A stretch of 64,000 nucleotides of DNA, from positions 4,216,001 through 4,280,000 of the forward strand of contig CP073016.1 of NCBI GenBank assembly GCA_025370075.1. The letters are read 5' to 3'. Under the pieces are notes generated by a model. That model made no database searches and had not been told where the DNA came from. It saw only the letters and a program-made list of their open reading frames with translations. Of the stretch, positions 9,030-16,876 are shown one piece after another. The first letter of the stretch is position 1, and each line of letters begins with the position of its first letter. Source of the stretch: Chryseotalea sp. WA131a (GTDB lineage: Bacteria; Bacteroidota; Bacteroidia; Cytophagales; Cyclobacteriaceae). Position numbers and translations under genes: made by a program.

Positions 9030-9269
9030 ATGAGAGTTGTTGGCGAAATTCCCCATCCCGATGTGAAGATTACTATTTTCCATTGGAACAATCGCTATCT
9101 GATAAAATTGGAGGCGGGCCTCTTTGAGCAAACCTTTAAATTGGAGGAATATGACATTTCTTCAGAAGGAGAGTTGAAGGAAATTGTAAACGAAACGTTC
9201 ATTCAGCAAAGCATAGAGCGATTCAACAGCATGGCGCAAAGCCTGCGGCAGGCCACGCAATTTTTGTGA
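9030..9269 (+). CDS. Conserved small hypothetical protein (79 aa)
   Basis: A 79-residue acidic protein, M-R-V-V-G-E-I-P-H-P onward, with alternating beta-like segments (V-K-I-T-I-F-H-W, Y-L-I-K-L-E-A-G) followed by two amphipathic helices. Composition is that of a real cytoplasmic protein, with no signal peptide or membrane segment. I do not recognise a named domain. It lies 54 bases upstream of the acyltransferase gene on the same strand and may share its transcript, but no function can be inferred. Confidence 0.7.
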   Translation: MRVVGEIPHPDVKITIFHWNNRYLIKLEAGLFEQTFKLEEYDISSEGELKEIVNETFIQQSIERFNSMAQSLRQATQFL

Positions 9270-9323
9270 GCTTTTTTTATCGCGTTTAGCGCGTTAACTT
9301 TGTTCCCCCCTATCAGTCCGTAA

Positions 9324-11018
9324 ATGGAAATTTTAGAAGAAAAGAAGAATAAGAACAAACCGTATAAGCCGGTGCTGGAAGATATACCCGATTGGCCGGT
9401 GTATCAGCTCAGCAAAAATAGAAAAGAGTTTGTGGACGAGGTAACGCAACAATCCATTGTGCGCCTCAAAGAATTGCGCCCCCAACGCAAACAATTAATT
9501 GATGATTTAGAAGCGACTGTCTATCGCGAACAAAATCGTATCAAACGAAATCGGTGGCGCGTAGACCCTAAAGATGATAATAAGTTTTGGGCAGGAATCA
9601 AAAATGACTTGGTTGAACTCAACAACAAAGGTCAAGAAGAAGTGGATAAGGGCGTGGATGCAATTTTGGAAAAAATCGTCCATCGCTATGCCTCCGAGAT
9701 AGCCGGTAATTTTCGCCAAAGCTCCTATAAGTTTGCCCGCAGTGTTATCAAGTTTGGATTCATAAGGTTGCTGAACGGAGCACGCATTAAAAAATTTGGA
9801 GCCTTCTTTCGCAATCGATATACCTTGCGCGACAAAATCCACATCGTGGGTAAAGTAAAAATGCTTCGAAAGCTGGCCAAGCAAGGCACGGTAGTGATGG
9901 TGCCCACCCACTTCAGCAATCTCGATTCCATTTTGATTGGCTGGGTTATTCACTCCATGGGCTTACCTGCCTTTATCTACGGAGCAGGCTTGAATCTTTT
10001 CAACATCAAGATCATTGCCTACTTTATGAACAGCTTGGGTGCATATAAAGTCGATCGCAGAAAAAAGAACTTACCTTATCTGGAAACGCTGAAAATGTAT
10101 TCAAACCTGGCGATACAAAAAGGTGCGCACAGTTTGTTTTTCCCCGGTGGCACGCGCTCCCGCGCTGGCCTGATCGAAAAGCAATTGAAGTTGGGGTTGT
10201 TGAGTACGGCCATTGAAGCGCAACGGAGTCTCTACATGAATAAAGGGAATGAAGCGGTGAAGAAAATATTTGTGGTGCCCGTTACCCTCAACTACCATTG
10301 CGTGTTGGAAGCACCCGAGATGATTGAAGACTACCTTCAAGTAAAGGGGCAAGATCGGTACTTTCCAGAAGAAGATAAGTACGGAAGTTTTCAACTCATA
10401 CGGTTTTTGTTCAAATTTTTTACCAACCCCTCCAGCATCTCGGTCTCGATTGGTCCTGGGCTCGATGTGTTGGGGAACTATGTTGATGAAAACGGAAACA
10501 GTTTGGACAACACAGGTCGCATCATTGATACCAAAGATTACTTTGTTTCCAATGGCGATATCAACGTAGATCGCCAACGCGAAGATGAATACACGCGCAT
10601 GCTCAGTCAGCGCATTGTAACGGAGTATCATAAAATCAACCGTGTTTTCTCCAGCCATTTGGTGGCCTTCATCGCATTTGAAATGTGGCAGAAAAAATTC
10701 CCGAACTTAGATTTATTTAGTTTGCTGCGCTTGCCCGAGGAAGATTTGGAGTTGAACTATGAAGAGTTTAAAGAAACATTTAAGCGGCTCAGAAAAAAAA
10801 TCTATCAAATGAAGGACGAAGGCAAGATCAACTATGCCTCGCACCTGAAAGGGAAATCAGATAACTCCATTACACGGGGATTGGATAATGTGGGCGTGTT
10901 TCACCTCAATCGCCCGTTGATGAAAAATAAAAATGGAAACATCATTACCAAAGACCTCACCTTGCTCTATTACTACCACAACCGCTTAGTGGGTTATGAC
11001 CTCGAACAGCTTATCTGA
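9324..11018 (+). CDS. Glycerol-3-phosphate / 1-acylglycerol-3-phosphate acyltransferase (PlsB/PlsC superfamily)
   Basis: A 564-residue acyltransferase of the glycerolipid family. The catalytic motif H-X4-D is H-F-S-N-L-D (H196, D201), and the substrate motif F-P-G-G-T-R-S-R (about 273-280) follows at normal spacing. The long N-terminal helical region and C-terminal extension make it more like the large PlsB-type enzymes than the 240-residue PlsC. It should attach a fatty acyl group to glycerol-3-phosphate or lysophosphatidate at the inner membrane. The gene overlaps gpsA by 23 bases, so the enzyme that makes glycerol-3-phosphate is co-expressed with one that consumes it. Confidence 0.88.
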   Translation: MEILEEKKNKNKPYKPVLEDIPDWPVYQLSKNRKEFVDEVTQQSIVRLKELRPQRKQLIDDLEATVYREQNRIKRNRWRVDPKDDNKFWAGIKNDLVELNNKGQEEVDKGVDAILEKIVHRYASEIAGNFRQSSYKFARSVIKFGFIRLLNGARIKKFGAFFRNRYTLRDKIHIVGKVKMLRKLAKQGTVVMVPTHFSNLDSILIGWVIHSMGLPAFIYGAGLNLFNIKIIAYFMNSLGAYKVDRRKKNLPYLETLKMYSNLAIQKGAHSLFFPGGTRSRAGLIEKQLKLGLLSTAIEAQRSLYMNKGNEAVKKIFVVPVTLNYHCVLEAPEMIEDYLQVKGQDRYFPEEDKYGSFQLIRFLFKFFTNPSSISVSIGPGLDVLGNYVDENGNSLDNTGRIIDTKDYFVSNGDINVDRQREDEYTRMLSQRIVTEYHKINRVFSSHLVAFIAFEMWQKKFPNLDLFSLLRLPEEDLELNYEEFKETFKRLRKKIYQMKDEGKINYASHLKGKSDNSITRGLDNVGVFHLNRPLMKNKNGNIITKDLTLLYYYHNRLVGYDLEQLI

Positions 11019-12051
11019 AAAACCTGTAGGGGTAATTGGTGCCGGTAACTTCGGCACCGTGATTGCTAATTTATTGGCACTTCATAGCAATGTGCTGTTA
11101 TACGCACGCGATCCCAAAGCTGTGGACAACATCAATCGAACCAGGCAAAGTCGGGGTTACCCGTTGCTCCCCACTATTGTTGCCACCAACGATTTGCGCG
11201 AAGTAGCTGAAAAGTGTGATGTGATTTTCCCGATGGTGCCTTCGCAGCACTTTCGGCAAATGATGAAAAAGCTTTCGCCTTTTTTGTATCCCTACCACAT
11301 GTTGATTCATGGTACCAAAGGTTTTGATATCTCGTTGCCAAAAGGCAAGACGATCGAGCAAATAGAAAAGCTAACGCGCAAGCAGGTGAAAACCATGAGT
11401 GAAGTAATTCGTGAAGAAAGTGTGGTGGTGCGCATCGGTTGTTTGGCCGGGCCAAATCTTTCCAAAGAATTGGCACAACGCCAACCTGCAGCTACGGTGG
11501 TAGCCAGTCCTTTTTTGGAAGTTATTCAAACGGGCAAAAGATTGCTGCGCAACGATCGCTTTCAAGTGTACGAGAACCGTGATATTGTAGGTGTGGAGAT
11601 TGCTGGTGTTTTGAAAAACATCATCGCTATTGCTTCGGGCGCACTCAATGGCTTGGGCTATGGCGAAAACGCAAAAGGACTTTTGGTGAGTAGGGGAGCC
11701 GTGGAAATGGTTTACCTCGGCCGTGCACTGGGTGGCGATGTGAAAGCCTTTTTAGGAGTGGCAGGCATTGGCGATTTAGTGACTACTTGCAACAGCCCAA
11801 TGAGTCGGAATTTCACCGTGGGTTATCGTTTGGCCAAAGGAGAAAAACTGGAAAACATTTTGAGCGATATGGGCGAAATTGCCGAAGGTGTTTACACCGT
11901 GCGCATTGCCAAGAAGTGTGCCGATCATTATAAAATAAGGGCGCTGATTACCGATCGCTTGTACAAAGTATTGTTTGAAGGCATGACGGTGGAAGAAGCC
12001 TTGGAATTTTTAATGCGCTTTCCGCTAAGCGCTGATATTGATTTTATATAA
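10996..12051 (+). CDS. gpsA: Glycerol-3-phosphate dehydrogenase [NAD(P)+] GpsA
   Basis: A 351-residue enzyme that reduces dihydroxyacetone phosphate to sn-glycerol-3-phosphate, the phospholipid backbone. The Rossmann motif G-V-I-G-A-G-N-F-G-T is at residues 12-21, G-T-K-G-F is in the middle, and the catalytic segment A-G-V-L-K-N-I-I-A-I-A-S-G occurs around residue 200. The start lies inside the acyltransferase gene (23-base overlap), implying translational coupling. It is convergent with the porin gene; the hairpin at 12053-12124 follows its stop directly. Confidence 0.95.
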   Translation: MTSNSLSEKPVGVIGAGNFGTVIANLLALHSNVLLYARDPKAVDNINRTRQSRGYPLLPTIVATNDLREVAEKCDVIFPMVPSQHFRQMMKKLSPFLYPYHMLIHGTKGFDISLPKGKTIEQIEKLTRKQVKTMSEVIREESVVVRIGCLAGPNLSKELAQRQPAATVVASPFLEVIQTGKRLLRNDRFQVYENRDIVGVEIAGVLKNIIAIASGALNGLGYGENAKGLLVSRGAVEMVYLGRALGGDVKAFLGVAGIGDLVTTCNSPMSRNFTVGYRLAKGEKLENILSDMGEIAEGVYTVRIAKKCADHYKIRALITDRLYKVLFEGMTVEEALEFLMRFPLSADIDFI

Positions 12052-12052
12052 A

Positions 12053-12124
12053 GTTGCCACGGGTTCACAAATTTACGCGGAATTTTTTTGTGTAAACCGT
12101 GCCCATTTGTGCATCCGTGGCAAC
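12053..12124. repeat. Hairpin with 10-bp perfect stem (copy B of intergenic repeat; possible bidirectional terminator)
   Basis: GTTGCCACGG (12053-12062) is exactly inverted as CCGTGGCAAC (12115-12124), with further partial pairing inside. It begins two bases after the gpsA stop and lies between convergent genes, so it may end both transcripts. The end sequence ATCCGTGGCAA is shared with the palindrome at 391-446. Confidence 0.55.
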
Positions 12125-12149
12125 ATGTTTTTAATTAATTCCTCCTCGT

Positions 12150-13553
12150 CTAAAAAAATATTTGGTACTGCAACACTACTTGCCCTTTCATGGATGCATC
12201 TTGGATAAGGTCTGTTCCAACCGTGGTGTAGGTAGATCGCAGTTGGTAATCTAACGTGAACTTGCTGGTGTGGCCTTTGATGAACCAATTCACTCCAAAA
12301 TCATAAATATTGGCTGGTTTATCCAATCGAGTATAATTTCCGTTTTGATAGGTGATATACGGCATCAGCGTACCTTTGTCGCCCAGCAAATCTTTTTTTA
12401 ACAAATAGCCAACCTGCGCATAGATTACGTTTCCTGTTCCAAACATGGGAAAGGCATTTCCATAACTTCCTGCAGGCGTTCCAGCTATTGAACTTCCATT
12501 GGCTGGGTTCATAATGCCGTTGTAGCGCAAATACCCTTGCCCATAATCAGTGTTGAAATATCCAGCATAAGCATTCAAAGCAGTTCCTTTTTCTAAATTC
12601 AACGGTGTGTCATAGAAAACCGCAACCGACCACAAATTCATGTCATAGTATTTTCGTGTGGGGTCAGTCGCTGGATCAGCGTTTGTGTTGGAGCCGGTCC
12701 AGGTGGCATTCTTTTGAGAGATAATGCCGGCTTCTAAATTCAATACCTTCTTTTTCCCTAAGTACGTGCCGGTCATGTAAGGCGTTACGTGCGATTCTTT
12801 GTCGAAGAAATTCCAAACCAACAATGCCTGGTATTGTTTATGATGCTGATCCCATGCAAAGTTTGCATTGGTAGCATTGATGCCAGGCTGCGGTAAACCA
12901 TTGGACGTAATTGGAAACGGATCGCTCAATACAATACGATAATCCAGTTTTCCGATTTGGCCTCTGGCATACACGCTCAGTTTTCTTGAAAATTCATCCG
13001 TCTGATCTACGGTGGCTTGCGCAAACACGGGCACGTCCATGCTCATGATGGTGGCAATGCTGGGCTGACTAAATCGTGATAAGCCATTTGTAATGGTTAA
13101 GCCGCCACCCAAATGCAATTTGTCTGACCCTTTGAACACGCGGTATTCGCCCAACGCATCGTGAAAGAAAACTTGCGCTTTACGGTTGCCGGTATTCGTA
13201 GAATTTTGACCCGACAGATAATTAAAATTATTTTGGCCAAACTGCGCATAAAAAAATACACGATCGGTTAACTGGCCATACACTTGAACACGGGTTCGTC
13301 TCAAGCCAATATCAAATGTTTCCGATGTGGGATCTCCTAAAACAGTGGTGCCCGAATTGCTTTCATTGTATCGAAACCAAACTTGATTTAAAAAAGTGGC
13401 TTTCAAGTAATGGCTGCCATCTTCATTTAATTTTAATCGCAACTCTTCTATTTCCTTTTTAGGAGGAGGAGGAGTGATTGCCTCCTCCTTTTTTTCCTGA
13501 GCCAATGCCGAAAGGCATTGTGCCAATAGGATAATTGTCAAAATTTTCTTCAT
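12150..13553 (-). CDS. Outer-membrane porin (OprO/OprP-like)
   Basis: A 467-residue beta-barrel protein. I place the start at 13553 (M-K-K-I-L-T-I-I-L-L-A-Q-C-L-S-A-L-A-Q), which gives a signal peptide and sits one base from the SulP stop; a longer frame to 13604 would overlap SulP by 50 bases. A short charged/proline segment follows the signal peptide, then alternating aromatic beta strands (V-W-F-R-Y-N-E-S, R-R-T-R-V-Q-V-Y-G-Q, F-F-Y-A-Q-F-G-Q-N-N) and the terminal phenylalanine typical of barrel insertion. The R-R-T-R-V segment matches phosphate-selective-porin-like barrels. Being second in an operon with the anion permease, it probably admits the same small anions through the outer membrane. 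Confidence 0.82.
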   Translation of the reverse strand: MKKILTIILLAQCLSALAQEKKEEAITPPPPKKEIEELRLKLNEDGSHYLKATFLNQVWFRYNESNSGTTVLGDPTSETFDIGLRRTRVQVYGQLTDRVFFYAQFGQNNFNYLSGQNSTNTGNRKAQVFFHDALGEYRVFKGSDKLHLGGGLTITNGLSRFSQPSIATIMSMDVPVFAQATVDQTDEFSRKLSVYARGQIGKLDYRIVLSDPFPITSNGLPQPGINATNANFAWDQHHKQYQALLVWNFFDKESHVTPYMTGTYLGKKKVLNLEAGIISQKNATWTGSNTNADPATDPTRKYYDMNLWSVAVFYDTPLNLEKGTALNAYAGYFNTDYGQGYLRYNGIMNPANGSSIAGTPAGSYGNAFPMFGTGNVIYAQVGYLLKKDLLGDKGTLMPYITYQNGNYTRLDKPANIYDFGVNWFIKGHTSKFTLDYQLRSTYTTVGTDLIQDASMKGQVVLQYQIFF

Positions 13554-13554
13554 A

Positions 13555-15744
13555 CTATTTGGCATGCTGGATAAATTCTTCAGCAAATTTTTCCATATAC
13601 TCAATTTCCACTGGAGAGAGCGTGTCTTTTTTCTTAAAGAAAATCAATCGGTTTTTGTGGCACTCCACATGCATCTCTTCACGACTTTCCAAAAAGCGAA
13701 TGAGCGGCTCTTTAAAGAATTTGGATATTACCGCTTCACTTTCGCCACGCAAATAATATTTTTTTGAGAAATAAGGATAAGCAGCAAAATCAATGTCTTT
13801 GCCACCTACTCCCTCAAACAATTTTGACCAAAGACCTTCGGGTTCTAACGCAAAATCTGGAATGGTTAAATCTAGCTCTGATAACTGAACAATGGTAAGG
13901 CAGGTATCTGTTCTTTCTTGGCGAGCACCCTCCGTAAGTGTAATGTCCGAGATTTCAATTTTGCCAATATCGCTATACTTTGAAAGGATGTTTTCTTCTA
14001 TCAATATTTGACTTCCTTGTTGAATAGGGAAAGCATCAAATTTTTTGCCTGTCTTAATTCGTTGAGGGTAATAGGCATACTCTGATTGTTCGGCAAACCT
14101 TCTCAACTCAATTTGGCGAGGACTTAGTTTCACTTCCATCTTGGTTTGAAGCTCAGTTGAAAATTTCCTCGTAGCCAGTGGATGGCTGGACATAAATTGA
14201 AAGTGTTCAAATCCTAAAGCTGTTACGGAGCCATTTTTAGCATGGTATACTTCTTCAAAGTGATTGAGTTGCTCCATAAACGAATGATCTACAATACGAG
14301 CGTCCGAAAAATTAAGTGTCACCTTTTTTCCAGGCAACAGGCTTTTAAACATTTTTTTGTACCCAATGAGGTTAGAAAAAATGGCTGAATCTTTTACGGA
14401 TATGTAGTATTCATTTCCATTCTCGGTGAGTTCATACCTTGGTTTGAAAAGACTTCTTAGGGGGGCCCCATTTAAAACATGAAAAATGAGCTTGGACGAT
14501 ATGCCGACCGCTACACCTATTAGCAGATCGGTGGATATTGTTACAACAATGGTGATTACAAAAACAGCCAATTGTTCTACACCAATTTTATAGGTTTTAT
14601 AAAATTCACGTGGCGAAGCTAATTTGTAGCCGACCGAAATCAGCAAAGCCGCTAGTGCGGAATTGGGTATCATCTCGATCACGGGAATAAAAAATAGCAT
14701 AGCAACCAACAAGAAAAAGCCATGGAAGAAATTGGCCCACCTTGTACGTCCACCAAAGTTTACATTGGCCGAACTCCGTGCCACTTCTGAAATCATGGGT
14801 AAGCCACCCAATAGCCCCGAAAGCGTATTGCCAATACCTACAGCACTCAAATCTCTATTGGCGTTTGCTTCTCTTTTAAAGGGATCAAGTCCATCAATTG
14901 CCTTTACCGTGAGCAGTGATTCTAAACTATTGATGAGAAGAAACATGGCGACATATTTCCAAAACGTAAAAGTACCAATAGCGGCAAAACTTGCCTGAAA
15001 CGAAATGGTGCTCCAAAAGGAACCGATAGTGACTAAATCAAAGGCTGGTTCGGTATGTCTAAAATCCATGACGATTGCCATTGGTATGGTCACCAAAATC
15101 ACCACCATAGGCGGTGGCACTTTTTTGATGTACTTATTTTTTAGCATGGGCATGCCGAATATGATCACCAAACTAACGATCCCCACCAACGTCACACGCG
15201 TATCAGCATTCAAAAATGAATGAGGTATCAACGCATATAATTCTAACGGTTCAAGTCCTTTTAGCGAAGTGGGGTCTATTCCCAGCAATACATGAATTTG
15301 TTTTGAAAAGATGATAAGACCGATGGCGGCCAACATACCATGAACCGCTGAAGGAGGAAAGAAATCACTTAGTGAACCAAACTTTAAGTAGCCAAATGCA
15401 ATTTGCATCAAAGACATAACTACCACTGCGCCACACGCCAATTGCAAGCCGCTGGCTCCTTCAATGTTTAGGTTTCCCAAATCGGATACGGCTCCAGCGC
15501 AAATGGTAATCAACCCGGCTGCCGGGCCTTTGATCGTTAACTGTGAGCCAGCAAAGATGCTGACCACCAACCCCCCAATCATAGCAGTGAGCACACCCAT
15601 GGCTGCCGGAAAGCCACTGGCTTTGGCAATGCCTAAGCTAAGCGGCAGCGCCAACAGAAAAACTAAAAAGCCCGAGAGGGCATCGCTGGTCCAATTTTGT
15701 TTGAGGCCTTCTAGACCATCTTTGGGAATATCGAGAGTTTTCAT
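13555..15744 (-). CDS. SulP family inorganic anion transporter with STAS domain and C-terminal extension
   Basis: A 729-residue permease. Residues 1-410 hold the SulP membrane domain, beginning with the family motif region (L-S-G-F-L-V-F-L-L-A-L-P-L-S-L-G-I-A) and containing G-L-L-G-G-L-P-M-I-S-E-V-A-R-S. A STAS-like domain follows at about 430-530 (T-L-N-F-S-D-A-R-I-V-D-H). The last 180 residues are an extra domain I do not recognise. SulP proteins carry sulfate, bicarbonate or other anions. The neighbouring porin and the divergent dabAB genes make bicarbonate the most likely substrate here, but this is inference from context only. It is the promoter-proximal gene of sulP-porin. Confidence 0.87.
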   Translation of the reverse strand: MKTLDIPKDGLEGLKQNWTSDALSGFLVFLLALPLSLGIAKASGFPAAMGVLTAMIGGLVVSIFAGSQLTIKGPAAGLITICAGAVSDLGNLNIEGASGLQLACGAVVVMSLMQIAFGYLKFGSLSDFFPPSAVHGMLAAIGLIIFSKQIHVLLGIDPTSLKGLEPLELYALIPHSFLNADTRVTLVGIVSLVIIFGMPMLKNKYIKKVPPPMVVILVTIPMAIVMDFRHTEPAFDLVTIGSFWSTISFQASFAAIGTFTFWKYVAMFLLINSLESLLTVKAIDGLDPFKREANANRDLSAVGIGNTLSGLLGGLPMISEVARSSANVNFGGRTRWANFFHGFFLLVAMLFFIPVIEMIPNSALAALLISVGYKLASPREFYKTYKIGVEQLAVFVITIVVTISTDLLIGVAVGISSKLIFHVLNGAPLRSLFKPRYELTENGNEYYISVKDSAIFSNLIGYKKMFKSLLPGKKVTLNFSDARIVDHSFMEQLNHFEEVYHAKNGSVTALGFEHFQFMSSHPLATRKFSTELQTKMEVKLSPRQIELRRFAEQSEYAYYPQRIKTGKKFDAFPIQQGSQILIEENILSKYSDIGKIEISDITLTEGARQERTDTCLTIVQLSELDLTIPDFALEPEGLWSKLFEGVGGKDIDFAAYPYFSKKYYLRGESEAVISKFFKEPLIRFLESREEMHVECHKNRLIFFKKKDTLSPVEIEYMEKFAEEFIQHAK

Positions 15745-15856
15745 AGTAGAAAATTATAACTAATTAGATTAAAAGTTAAGGGGCAAAACCATTTAACTTA
15801 TGAAAAATAAGCAATTGCTTTTATAGGCAACCGCTCAGAAGGGAAGGCTCGAAATC

Positions 15857-16213
15857 TTAAATCAGATAGAGGCAGTGCTTTTTAAAAAGCAAGGGCTGGG
15901 TTTGATACTTTTGATGATGTTGGGCAATGAAGTAATTGACCTGTTGCTGCCCTAAAGTAAAATGATTGAATGGATGATATGAAAAAAGTATGTATAAAAC
16001 GGAATTACTTTTTCCATCACGCTCTTCCTCAATCTCTTTTTCTGCAAATAATGAGTTTAGAGTTACTGCGTGTGTTACGCTTAATACTGTTCTGCTTGTC
16101 GTTACCTTGTTAGACTTAGGTTGAAAGGTACAAGCTATTGTTGGAGCCAATAGCCCTAGGCAAAACAATATGATCGAAATGTATTTTAGCACTAGGTGTT
16201 CGCGTAAAGACAT
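15857..16213 (-). CDS. Small exported protein, unknown (118 aa)
   Basis: A 118-residue protein with an N-terminal hydrophobic segment (Y-I-S-I-I-L-F-C-L-G-L-L-A-P-T-I-A) that reads as a signal peptide or membrane anchor. An acidic stretch (E-K-E-I-E-E-E-R-D) and a His/Gln-rich tail with Q-H-H-Q-K follow. It has no family I recognise. Its layout resembles that of the opposite-strand protein at 16454-16801: similar size, signal, acidic middle, Q-H-H-(Q/R)-K, and a C-terminal L-I. It is 113 bases from sulP and on the same strand. Confidence 0.5.
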   Translation of the reverse strand: MSLREHLVLKYISIILFCLGLLAPTIACTFQPKSNKVTTSRTVLSVTHAVTLNSLFAEKEIEEERDGKSNSVLYILFSYHPFNHFTLGQQQVNYFIAQHHQKYQTQPLLFKKHCLYLI

Positions 16214-16416
16214 GTAAACGATAAAGTTTAGTGCAAAGGTTGCAATTATTATGAGAAGTTTTGCAAAAGCATGCTATTCATTTGCAAATGGTACAACAAA
16301 GATTTTAACAAGCAATGTGAAAGTAAAACTACTATCGAAATGTTTTTCATGGGTTTAGTTTTTACAATCGTTAGCAAACGAATAAAACAAAATAGTGATG
16401 CCACTTAAAACTATAT

Positions 16417-16449
16417 TTTGAAAAGCTGTCTTGATTTTGTTTAAATTTG
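16417..16449 (+). promoter_or_regulatory. Bacteroidota-type promoter (TTTG-N21-TAAATTTG)
   Basis: TTTG at 16417-16420 and TAaaTTTG at 16442-16449 match the -33/-7 consensus of Bacteroidota vegetative promoters with a 21-base spacer. The first ATG of the downstream gene is only 5 bases after the -7 box, so the message would be leaderless or translation would start at the later ATG (16460 or 16466). Confidence 0.55.
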
Positions 16450-16453
16450 ACGG

Positions 16454-16801
16454 ATGAAGATGAAAATGAGTCTCCGCATGCTCTCCTTGGCTGCTTTGGC
16501 CGTCTTCGTGTATTCATTATTGTTGAATGGCCAAGCAGTGGCTAAAGATTCAACTGATTCTAAATTGATCAAAGCATCCATTGCGGCATCGGCATCAACC
16601 ACTTCTATTCCTTGCGAAGAAAAGGAAGACTCCGATGACTCCTCTCATGAAAAGCGTGATGTAATGCTTTTTGAGGTTTCTTCTTTTCGCGTACAAAACA
16701 GTGACCACACTACCTACAATCAACATCATCGTAAACTCACCCATGTTACCTACTGCATTGGTAATTTGCTTTACCTAGCCCACCGCAGGGTGTTGATTTA
16801 G
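16454..16801 (+). CDS. Small exported protein, unknown (115 aa)
   Basis: A 115-residue protein with a signal peptide-like N-terminus (M-S-L-R-M-L-S-L-A-A-L-A-V-F-V-Y-S to about residue 30), then an Asp/Glu-rich segment (E-E-K-E-D-S-D-D-S-S-H-E-K-R-D) and a tail with Q-H-H-R-K. No known family was recognised. Three ATGs lie at 16454, 16460 and 16466; the promoter position favours a later one. It is 75 bases upstream of dabA on the same strand, so it may be co-transcribed. It looks distantly related to the opposite-strand protein at 15857-16213. Confidence 0.55.
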   Translation: MKMKMSLRMLSLAALAVFVYSLLLNGQAVAKDSTDSKLIKASIAASASTTSIPCEEKEDSDDSSHEKRDVMLFEVSSFRVQNSDHTTYNQHHRKLTHVTYCIGNLLYLAHRRVLI

Positions 16802-16830
16802 CGATTTTTTGTCTGACTAAATTAAATAGG

Positions 16831-16846
16831 CTGATATTTCTATCAG
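16831..16846 (+). other. Short hairpin upstream of dabA
   Basis: CTGATA-TTTC-TATCAG forms a 6-bp stem with a 4-base loop, 30 bases before the dabA start. It may be an operator half-site pair or an mRNA leader structure; no regulator was identified. Confidence 0.3.
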
Positions 16847-16876
16847 TCTCAACTTTCTTTCAATATTTTTTTATTC

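Noticed and set aside
10101..10658. 185-aa minus-strand frame
   Set aside because: It is antisense to the acyltransferase core, which carries clear catalytic motifs; a mirror frame is the simpler reading.
13554..13604. Upstream start of the porin gene
   Set aside because: The 17 extra residues overlap SulP by 50 bases and would precede a clean signal peptide, so ATG 13553 is preferred.
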